This document shows positions 1 to 5,012 of a DNA stretch of 5,012 bases, piece by piece (position 1 is the stretch's first letter; each line of letters starts with the position of its first letter). A model generated the notes under the pieces. It saw only the letters and a list, made by a program, of their open reading frames with translations. It ran no database searches and had not been told where the DNA came from. The stretch covers positions 1 to 5,012 of the forward strand of contig CAJQGO010000050.1 in assembly GCA_905477565.1 (NCBI GenBank), given 5' to 3'. The stretch is from an uncultured Planctomycetota bacterium (GTDB lineage Bacteria > Planctomycetota > Planctomycetia > Pirellulales > UBA1268). The translations under genes and the position numbers were made by a program.

Positions 1-324
1 GACACCAGAAACAACAGCTACCGCAAGCATAATTCGAATTGGGCGTTCACCAACCATTGGCAGTGCAAGCACCGCGAACGCAAGCCGACGATCGAGTCGG
101 TGAATGCGAATAGCTTCTGCCAAAATGAAGGAGCCGATAAATAGAAAAACAAGTGGCTGTGAGAATGGCCGAAATACTTCACTCGCAGGTGCAACGCCTG
201 CTACGACACAGGCAGCCGCGGCGAGAAGTGCAGATACAGGGAGCGGAAGTGCCTCAGTGACCCACAAAGTCACCACGCCTACCAGAATAAAGGCAAGCGC
301 GGTGGCTTCGTAGGAAAGATCCAT
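1..324 (-). CDS. DASS/SLC13-family anion permease, N-terminal part (runs off window)
   Basis: An integral inner-membrane transporter of the divalent anion:sodium symporter type, which in known members takes up dicarboxylates, citrate or sulfate with sodium. Only the first 108 residues are visible; the gene continues past base 1. The start is ATG at 324-322, with an in-frame TAA three codons upstream, so a much earlier start is excluded. No clear Shine-Dalgarno sequence precedes it. Hydrophobic segments fall at about residues 5-22, 27-45 and 56-72, and a fourth begins near 80. The motif WVTEALPLPVSALL (residues 21-34) closely resembles the conserved W-x-TEALPLPVT element of this family. The stretch PLVFLFIGSFILAEAI (57-72), followed by a short basic loop (HRLDRR), also fits. 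The gene lies 48 bases after the ppdK stop on the same strand, so co-transcription is likely but unproven. Substrate cannot be told from this fragment. A related member of the wider ion-transporter superfamily is the main alternative. Confidence 0.8.
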   Translation of the reverse strand, partial: MDLSYEATALAFILVGVVTLWVTEALPLPVSALLAAAACVVAGVAPASEVFRPFSQPLVFLFIGSFILAEAIRIHRLDRRLAFAVLALPMVGERPIRIMLAVAVVSGV

Positions 325-370
325 ACCAATACGTTACTTATTGAAGTGATACTGTCCAAATCACTCGAGG

Positions 371-3151
371 TTATTGAACAGCAGCTTGAGCTGCAGCTAA
401 TCGGGCAACTGGTACTCGGTATGGTGAACAGCTCACATAATCAAGACCAAGCTCATGACAAAAGTGGACTGAGTGTGGATCACCACCATGCTCACCACAG
501 ATACCAAGTTTGATCTTCGGACGACTTTCACGACCCTTTTTAACAGCAATTTTCATCAACTGGCCAACACCAGCGACATCAATCGATGCAAATGGATTTG
601 CCTTGAAGATTCCTTCTTCGGTGTACTTGTTAAGAAATGAACCCATGTCATCCCGGCTCATACCAAGAGTAGTTTGGGTGAGGTCATTCGTGCCGAATGA
701 AAAGAACTCGGCGGTCTCAGCTATTGCGTCAGCCGTGAGAGCCCCACGTGGAATTTCAATCATGGTACCAACGAGATACTTGATCTTTTGGCCAGTTTCT
801 TTCTGAACCTTTTCCGCAGCGTCGTGAATAACAGCGACCTGATTATCCAGTTCTTTCTTAAAACCAACCAGCGGCACCATGATTTCAGGCCGTACCTGAA
901 CGCCAGATTTTTGGACTTTGGCAGCAGCCTCAAAAATTGCACGGGCCTGCATAGCTGATATTTCTGGGTAACTGATACCAAGACGACAGCCACGATGCCC
1001 AAGCATTGGGTTGAACTCATGGAGCGATGCAACGCGTTTAGCAACCACGTCAGGACTTATTTTCAGCTTCTTAGCAAGATCTGCCTGAGATTTTTCATCA
1101 TGCGGAACAAACTCGTGGAGTGGCGGATCAAGCAGCCGAATAGTTGCCGGACGCCCTTCGAGCGCCTTGAAGATTCCTTCAAAGTCATCCCGCTGGTATG
1201 GCAGCAGCTTCTTGAGAGCGGCACGGCGAACATCTTCGCTTTCAGCAAGAATCATTTCACGCATCGCGTCAATACGATCACCCTCAAAGAACATATGTTC
1301 GGTTCGGGTAAGACCTATTCCTTCCGCACCAAAGGCAATAGCCTGACGCACCTGTTCTGGCGTATCTGCGTTTGTTCGCAAGCCAAGTGTTCGGTGCTTG
1401 TCGGCCAGCTTCATGATGAAGTCGTAGTACTGGAAGACTTTTGATTGCTTCGGCTTCATAGTCTTGCTGACCAGCACCTGCTTGAGTTCGCTGTCAGCTG
1501 TTTCAATGTTGCCAGCAAAGACTTCACCGTTGCTACCATTAATCGAAACTGCATCACCTTCTTTGAGTGTGTGCCCGGCACACGTCAGTGTACCTTTGCC
1601 GTAATCGATGGAGATTTCACCAGCGCCTGCAACACATACTTTACCCATCTGGCGTGCTACCAAAGCGGCGTGACTCGAGACACCACCTCGGCTCGTCAGA
1701 ATGCCCTCTGCGGCAATCATTCCGCGAAGGTCCTCAGGGCTTGTTTCAATACGGGCAAGGACCACTCGTTCGCCAGCCTCGGCAAGTTCTTCTGCCTTGG
1801 CTGCAGTAAAGACAAGTTGGCCAGCCGCAGCACCAGGGCCTGCTGGAAGTCCGGTAGTCAGGAGACGCCCTTCTTTCTTCGCAGCAGCGTAAGCCTTAAG
1901 GTCAAAGATTGGTGCAAGCAGTTGTGATAATGCATCAGGGTCAGCGGACTTCAGGGCATGAGCCGGCTTCATCAGCTTTTGCTTCACCATGTCATGGGCA
2001 ATCTTCACATAGGCAATCGCTGTCCGCTTTCCATTACGAGTCTGAAGCATGTACAGCTTTTTCTTTTCAATGGTGAACTCGAAGTCCTGTACATCACCAA
2101 ATTTCTTCTCGAGCCGTTCACGAACTTTAACGAGCTGCTTATAGGTGTCTTTGAAGACAGGATCTTTCGCCATGGCTGTCATGGGAAGAGGTGTTCGAAC
2201 ACCAGCAACAACATCTTCACCTTGGGCATTCACAAGGTATTCGCCATAGAAAGTGTTTTCACCAGTTGCGGGATCTCGGGTAAAGGCAACGCCCGTTGCG
2301 CAGTCATCACCCATGTTGCCAAACACCATGGTCTGGACATTGACCGCGGTTCCCCACTCATCAGGAATTTTGTACTTCCGACGATACAGAATGGCTCGTT
2401 CGTTCATCCAGCTTCCGAATACGGATCCGACCGCACCGATCAGTTGTTTGAATGGATCCTGCGGGAAATTTTTCCCGGTACGATCCTTAATGAGACGGAA
2501 GTATCGCTTGATGAGTTCACGGAGCGCTTCCTCTGTAAGCTCTGTATCGTTTTCGATGCCGAGTTGATGCTTCAGTCCGTCCATGACTTCATCAAATGGC
2601 TCGTCTTCATTTTCGTGCCGCTTCTGGACACCCATCACGACATCACCGTACATCTGGATAAACCGGCGATATGAGTCATAGGCGAAACGGGGATTACCAG
2701 TAGCTTTGGCGAGCCCAACAACGGTTTCATCATTCAGGCCAAGGTTTAAAATGGTGTCCATCATGCCAGGCATACTGTCACGAGCACCGGAACGAACACT
2801 CAACAGCAATGCATTGGTCGGGTCCCCGAACTTCTTTTTTGTTTCTTTTTCAATTGTTTTTAGATTTCGAAGAATCTGATCCTCGAGACCGGCAGGAAAC
2901 TTCTTGTGATTTGCGTAGTAGTCGATGCATGTCTGTGTTGTGATAGTGAACCCTGAAGGTACTGGCAGGCCGATCTTCACCATCTGGGCCAGGTTTGCAC
3001 CTTTGCCACCAAGGAGATCCCGCATGGTTCCATCACCGTCACACTTTGTTTGGCCGAAGTAGTAAATCATCCGACCAGCCTTCTTTGCTTTCACAGCTTT
3101 ACGGACGATTTTTTTCTTAGCAGTTTTTTTCTTAGCAAGCTTCTTGGCCAT
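371..3151 (-). CDS. ppdK: Pyruvate, phosphate dikinase
   Basis: A cytoplasmic enzyme that reversibly converts ATP, pyruvate and phosphate to AMP, PEP and pyrophosphate, linking glycolysis and gluconeogenesis. With the ATG at 3151 it has 926 residues. The family-like part starts at residue 28 (MIYYFG) and is 899 long, near the usual size of about 870-900. The ATP-grasp domain (about 28-380) shows GGKGANLA at 48-55, [16 protein letters not shown] at 118-133 and [10 protein letters not shown] at 369-378. The swivelling phosphohistidine domain has [12 protein letters not shown], with catalytic His494. The C-terminal PEP/pyruvate barrel has GLTRTEH (Arg616), RLLDP (Arg672), GTMIEIPR (Glu799), FGTNDLTQ (Asn822, Asp823) and GICGEHGG with catalytic Cys885. 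The C terminus is complete. The frame stays open upstream to a TTG at 3226, and ATGs at 3214 and 3202 are possible. I prefer 3151 because AAAGG lies 12 bases upstream and the lysine tail starts there. Ser492 replaces the usual regulatory Thr two residues before the catalytic His. Confidence 0.97.
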   Translation of the reverse strand: MAKKLAKKKTAKKKIVRKAVKAKKAGRMIYYFGQTKCDGDGTMRDLLGGKGANLAQMVKIGLPVPSGFTITTQTCIDYYANHKKFPAGLEDQILRNLKTIEKETKKKFGDPTNALLLSVRSGARDSMPGMMDTILNLGLNDETVVGLAKATGNPRFAYDSYRRFIQMYGDVVMGVQKRHENEDEPFDEVMDGLKHQLGIENDTELTEEALRELIKRYFRLIKDRTGKNFPQDPFKQLIGAVGSVFGSWMNERAILYRRKYKIPDEWGTAVNVQTMVFGNMGDDCATGVAFTRDPATGENTFYGEYLVNAQGEDVVAGVRTPLPMTAMAKDPVFKDTYKQLVKVRERLEKKFGDVQDFEFTIEKKKLYMLQTRNGKRTAIAYVKIAHDMVKQKLMKPAHALKSADPDALSQLLAPIFDLKAYAAAKKEGRLLTTGLPAGPGAAAGQLVFTAAKAEELAEAGERVVLARIETSPEDLRGMIAAEGILTSRGGVSSHAALVARQMGKVCVAGAGEISIDYGKGTLTCAGHTLKEGDAVSINGSNGEVFAGNIETADSELKQVLVSKTMKPKQSKVFQYYDFIMKLADKHRTLGLRTNADTPEQVRQAIAFGAEGIGLTRTEHMFFEGDRIDAMREMILAESEDVRRAALKKLLPYQRDDFEGIFKALEGRPATIRLLDPPLHEFVPHDEKSQADLAKKLKISPDVVAKRVASLHEFNPMLGHRGCRLGISYPEISAMQARAIFEAAAKVQKSGVQVRPEIMVPLVGFKKELDNQVAVIHDAAEKVQKETGQKIKYLVGTMIEIPRGALTADAIAETAEFFSFGTNDLTQTTLGMSRDDMGSFLNKYTEEGIFKANPFASIDVAGVGQLMKIAVKKGRESRPKIKLGICGEHGGDPHSVHFCHELGLDYVSCSPYRVPVARLAAAQAAVQ
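3071..3151 (-). other. Lysine/alanine-rich N-terminal tail of PPDK
   Basis: Codons 1-27 of the preferred ppdK frame encode a tail ahead of the normal enzyme start at MIYYFG. It has twelve lysines, two arginines, six alanines and no acidic residue, in AKKK-type steps that recall the basic tails of bacterial histone H1-like proteins. The family does not need it for catalysis. Possible roles are binding of nucleic acid or another polyanion, or none at all; the sequence does not decide. If translation began at the internal ATG (3070-3068), the tail would not be made, but I see no better ribosome-binding site there. Confidence 0.7.
3109..3136 (-). repeat. 15-base tandem repeat with two A7 runs in the ppdK 5' end
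   Basis: The 13-mer TTTTTTTCTTAGC (plus strand) occurs at 3109-3121 and again at 3124-3136, a period of 15 bases or five codons. On the coding strand this is GCTAAGAAAAAAA twice, encoding the two AKKK blocks of the PPDK tail. The repeat suggests expansion by slippage or duplication in steps of five residues, and the A7 runs are possible indel or ribosomal slippage sites. Confidence 0.85.
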
Positions 3152-3163
3152 CAGGGTATGGAA

Positions 3164-3168
3164 CCTTT
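3164..3168 (-). promoter_or_regulatory. Possible ribosome-binding site for ppdK
   Basis: The minus strand reads AAAGG here, 12 bases before the ATG at 3151. The spacing is somewhat long, but this is the best Shine-Dalgarno-like match among the candidate starts. The ATGs at 3214 and 3202 and the TTG at 3226 have none at a normal distance. It supports choosing 3151 as the start. Confidence 0.4.
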
Positions 3169-3235
3169 CATGGTGAGGGATCGAGTGAGCTGAACGCCGC
3201 ATCTCAGAACGCATGATTTCAATCAACCGAAAGAA

Positions 3236-3264
3236 AACCTACGGTCAGAAGTGAGGAGCGTCAA
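3236..3264 (-). promoter_or_regulatory. Candidate sigma-70-like promoter for ppdK
   Basis: On the minus strand TTGACG (3264-3259, five of six matches to the -35 consensus) is followed after exactly 17 bases by TAGGTT (3241-3236, three of six matches to the -10 consensus). Transcription would start near 3229, giving a leader of roughly 80 bases before the ATG at 3151 and making the TTG start at 3226 unlikely. The -10 element is weak, and such matches occur by chance, so this is a proposal only. Confidence 0.3.
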
Positions 3265-3410
3265 CGAGCTACTCTCTAGCGACAGGTATGAGCATCAGCC
3301 CATGTTTTTAGCAGTTTTCACGCGCCGGAACCAGATGCTGAAGAGACTGAAGGGGCCCGGGGCAAAATAGGCCAGATTGACTTTGATAAGAGCCCTAATT
3401 GGCCCAGCTG

Positions 3411-3422
3411 AGAAAATTTTCT
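3411..3422. repeat. Perfect 12-base palindrome AGAAAATTTTCT
   Basis: The sequence AGAAAATTTTCT equals its own reverse complement and lies in the divergent intergenic region. It could be an operator for a dimeric regulator or merely an A/T-rich bend. No regulator gene is in the window to support an assignment. Confidence 0.4.
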
Positions 3423-3461
3423 TGGTTTGTTCCTAGCTGCCGTATGCTGAGAATTCCTTGC

Positions 3462-3475
3462 CTTTTTCCAAAAAG
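3462..3475. repeat. Perfect A/T-rich dyad CTTTTT-CC-AAAAAG
   Basis: Six-base arms flank a two-base centre. The gap is too short for a good RNA hairpin, so a protein-binding dyad or chance is more likely. Its centre lies 52 bases from that of the AGAAAATTTTCT palindrome, close to five helical turns. Confidence 0.35.
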
Positions 3476-3594
3476 TGTTACAAGATTAGGTTGTTAGACC
3501 CCGCTGATCGATCCCCTCTAGGATCCGCGTTTGAAGGCTTTCCCTGGCAAGCGGCGACGTGGGTGTTCCCAAAGAACTCTTTGAAGTTACATCA

Positions 3595-5012
3595 ATGGAA
3601 CCCTCGCCCACATGGCTCATTGCACGACGCTCTTTCATCTCTGTTTACAGTGCAGGCGATTTTCGAGTTCTGCATCAAAAACGAGGGAGAGAGAACCCAA
3701 TAAAGGTTTGCTGCTTAGGACTTCTGCTTTTCCTTGGTTGTGTTTCTCACGGGACATGCCTTGCAGCACAGCCTGAAACGCTGTCATTTAACCACGATAT
3801 TCGACCAATTCTTAGTCGTCACTGTTTCGCTTGTCATGGGCCTGACAGTGAGGATCGACAGGCTGGCCTACGACTTGATGATCGTGAGAGTGCACTTCAA
3901 GAACTCGATAGCGGCATGCGAGCGATTGTTCCTGGCAAAGCAGAAGAGAGCGAACTGGTCGCACGTATTTTGGATTCAGACCCAGATGTCATCATGCCTC
4001 CGCCGGAGAGCAACCACGTCCTGACAAAAAAACAAAAAGAGATCCTTCGTGCCTGGGTAGCTGGTGGTGCAGAATACCAGCCGCACTGGGCGTATGTTTC
4101 TCCAGAGAAGCACAAGGTTCCAAACACCGTTGACGATCAGTGGTGTTTGAATTGGATTGATCATTTCATTCTCGAGCGGTTAGAAGAGAAAGGTATTCCT
4201 CCAACAACTGATGCCGACCCAATTACGTTGGTACGTCGAGTCACATTCGATCTCACTGGTCTTCCTCCAACGCCATCAGACGTTGATGACTACCTTGCGA
4301 ATGAATCACCTGATCGATATGAACAACTTGTTGATCGACTGCTAGCCTCTCCTCGGCATGCCGAACGACTCGCGAGTTGGTGGCTTGATCTTGTCCGGTA
4401 CGCTGACACGGTTGGCTACCATGGTGATCAAACGCATAGTGCATCACCCTATCGTGATTGGGTGATTGCAGCGTTTCAAAAGAATCTGCATTTTGATCGA
4501 TTTACTGAAATGCAAATTGCCGGTGATTTTTCTGCAAAAAACTCTGACGAGCATTTTGAAGACCGCCTTCTCGCTGGTGCCTATAACCGTCTATTGCAGA
4601 CATCTCATGAAGGTGGGCTGCAAGTCAAGGAATATCGAACGATCTATCAGGCTGATAGGATTCGCAACTTGTCTGGAGTCTGGCTTGGAGCCACTGTTGG
4701 CTGTGCACAGTGCCATGACCATAAATACGATCCATACACCAGTCGAGATTTCTATGCACTCGGTGCGTTCTTTGCTGATATCGATGACGAGACGCATATG
4801 GGTGTTGCGGGTCGTGGGGGTGGAACGAACACGCTTCCTACCGCCCGTGACCCAGAACAGGCTGTTGTTGGTCCCTTCGATCGTGCGCAAGCTGCTGCGC
4901 TTGATACAAAGATTCAGCGGTTGCGAAAAAGCCTTCCACCACTGCCAAAGCCAAAACAGCAAGAGGAAGGAAAAGGAGGAGAGAAGTCGGAAGTAAAAGT
5001 CGGAAAGAAAAA
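3595..5012 (+). CDS. Planctomycete PSCyt1-PSCyt2 (DUF1549) cytochrome-c-like protein, N-terminal part
   Basis: A predicted exported c-type-cytochrome-like protein of a family expanded in Planctomycetes; its biochemical role is not established. The frame is open to the window end, giving 472 residues from ATG 3595. A hydrophobic signal segment lies at about residues 38-57. PSCyt1 (about 63-165) has LSFNHDIRPIL, the haem-binding motif CFACH (Cys77, Cys80, His81) and MPPPES at 134-139, whose Met is a possible distal haem ligand. PSCyt2 (about 183-400) has FDLTGLPPTP, LVDRLLASPRHAERLASWWLD, RYAD, YRDWVI and GCAQCHDHKYDP, which holds a second CxxCH (Cys370, Cys373, His374). After residue 435 comes a Lys/Glu/Gly-rich, possibly coiled-coil linker of the kind that often precedes a PSD1 (DUF1553) domain; that domain would lie outside the window. 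The start is uncertain: ATG 3595 gives an unusually long 37-residue region before the signal core and lacks a good ribosome-binding site, while an ATA at 3700 sits ideally. A GTG at 3559 is also in frame. Confidence 0.9.
   Translation, partial: MEPSPTWLIARRSFISVYSAGDFRVLHQKRGRENPIKVCCLGLLLFLGCVSHGTCLAAQPETLSFNHDIRPILSRHCFACHGPDSEDRQAGLRLDDRESALQELDSGMRAIVPGKAEESELVARILDSDPDVIMPPPESNHVLTKKQKEILRAWVAGGAEYQPHWAYVSPEKHKVPNTVDDQWCLNWIDHFILERLEEKGIPPTTDADPITLVRRVTFDLTGLPPTPSDVDDYLANESPDRYEQLVDRLLASPRHAERLASWWLDLVRYADTVGYHGDQTHSASPYRDWVIAAFQKNLHFDRFTEMQIAGDFSAKNSDEHFEDRLLAGAYNRLLQTSHEGGLQVKEYRTIYQADRIRNLSGVWLGATVGCAQCHDHKYDPYTSRDFYALGAFFADIDDETHMGVAGRGGGTNTLPTARDPEQAVVGPFDRAQAAALDTKIQRLRKSLPPLPKPKQQEEGKGGEKSEVKVGKK
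3685..3693 (+). promoter_or_regulatory. Ribosome-binding-like tract before an in-frame ATA
   Basis: GGGAGAGAG is the best Shine-Dalgarno-like sequence upstream of the PSCyt1-PSCyt2 gene. It ends six bases before an ATA codon (3700-3702) in the gene's frame, directly followed by codons for a lysine and a hydrophobic signal core. No ATG, GTG or TTG lies in frame at this spot. It may mark the true start, with a non-standard or recently mutated initiation codon, or be chance. Confidence 0.4.
3703..3765 (+). other. Predicted signal peptide core of the PSCyt protein
   Basis: The codons read KVCCLGLLLFLGCVSHGTCLA, a positive residue, a leucine-rich core and a polar end. Cleavage is plausible after CLA, before AQPE, just ahead of the PSCyt1 domain. 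This fits export through Sec, needed for periplasmic haem attachment. FLGC within it is a weak lipobox-like match, so a lipoprotein with Cys at 3739-3741 is a less likely alternative. Confidence 0.65.
4963..5012 (+). repeat. Purine-rich low-complexity coding tract
   Basis: The last 50 bases of the visible PSCyt gene are almost wholly A and G and encode a Lys/Glu/Gly/Gln-rich linker. The 9-mer AAGTCGGAA is repeated at 4984-4992 and 4997-5005. An internal AAGGAGG (from about 4974) resembles a ribosome-binding site, but no start codon follows at a suitable distance. It is best read as a flexible interdomain linker. Confidence 0.6.

Larger units (their letters stand above)
3152..3594. other. Divergent intergenic region, no convincing gene
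   Basis: About 440 bases separate the preferred ppdK start from the first ATG of the PSCyt gene. The ppdK-proximal part holds the in-frame upstream extension of ppdK and the candidate promoter. The middle has a GC-rich patch at about 3351-3363 built from overlapping GGGCCC and CCCGGG palindromes, then the A/T-rich dyads. An 81-codon plus-strand frame (3458-3703) has no recognisable domain and I do not call it. The PSCyt reading frame itself is open from 3535, after a TGA at 3532-3534. I see no tRNA, structured RNA or clear terminator. No strong plus-strand promoter stands out. Confidence 0.6.

Noticed and set aside
104..313. Plus-strand frame of 69 codons opposite the permease
   Set aside because: Antisense to the conserved permease frame, with a low-complexity Ala/Ser/Thr translation and no domain.
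345..365. Inverted repeat AGTGAT/ATCACT between ppdK and the permease as a terminator
   Set aside because: The stem is only six base pairs and A/T-rich, and no T-run follows on the minus strand. It does not support termination.
510..2674. Several plus-strand and alternative-frame minus-strand open frames of 60-240 codons inside ppdK
   Set aside because: They overlap a clearly conserved enzyme on the opposite strand or in another frame and their translations show no recognisable domains. They are antisense or out-of-frame shadows.
3351..3363. GC-rich overlapping palindromes (GGGCCC, CCCGGG) as a terminator or operator
   Set aside because: No loop or T-run makes a terminator, and short GC palindromes like this are common by chance.
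3377..3486. Plus-strand promoter candidates (TTGACT at 3377, TTGGTT at 3422, TTGCCT at 3458)
   Set aside because: None has a convincing -10 hexamer at 16-18 bases, so I do not annotate a promoter for the PSCyt gene.
3458..3703. 81-codon plus-strand frame in the intergenic region
   Set aside because: No good ribosome-binding site, no recognisable domain, and it overlaps the 5' part of the PSCyt frame. It could be real but nothing supports it.
3897..4962. Minus- and plus-strand frames overlapping the PSCyt gene
   Set aside because: They overlap the strongly conserved PSCyt1-PSCyt2 frame and have no family features of their own.

Overview
The window looks like planctomycete chromosome. The strongest sign is the right-hand gene, whose product joins a PSCyt1 cytochrome-c-like domain to a PSCyt2 (DUF1549) domain. 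This pairing is greatly expanded in Planctomycetes and close relatives and uncommon elsewhere. Base composition is moderate, not extreme, and no mobile element, RNA gene, CRISPR array or virus-like gene is visible. I cannot name a genus.

There are three genes in two divergent units. On the minus strand, a complete pyruvate, phosphate dikinase gene (ppdK, stop at 371, preferred start 3151) is followed after 48 bases by the first 108 codons of a DASS/SLC13-type anion permease that runs off the left edge. On the plus strand, the PSCyt1-PSCyt2 gene starts between 3595 and 3700 and runs off the right edge. Between the two units lie about 440 bases with no convincing gene. They hold a plausible sigma-70-like promoter for ppdK and two short A/T-rich perfect dyads.

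PPDK interconverts pyruvate and phosphoenolpyruvate, and DASS permeases usually import di- or tricarboxylates or sulfate. The left pair could therefore link uptake of an organic acid to PEP formation, but this rests only on adjacency. The cytochrome-like protein is predicted to be exported, points the other way, and has no obvious functional link to the pair.

The points most worth a second look are: (1) the start of the PSCyt gene, where a purine-rich ribosome-binding-like tract and a textbook signal peptide flank an ATA codon rather than a normal start; (2) a 27-residue lysine/alanine tail on PPDK, encoded partly by a 15-base tandem repeat with two A7 runs; and (3) Ser in place of the usual regulatory Thr next to the PPDK catalytic His. 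I found nothing that amounts to a new multi-gene system.
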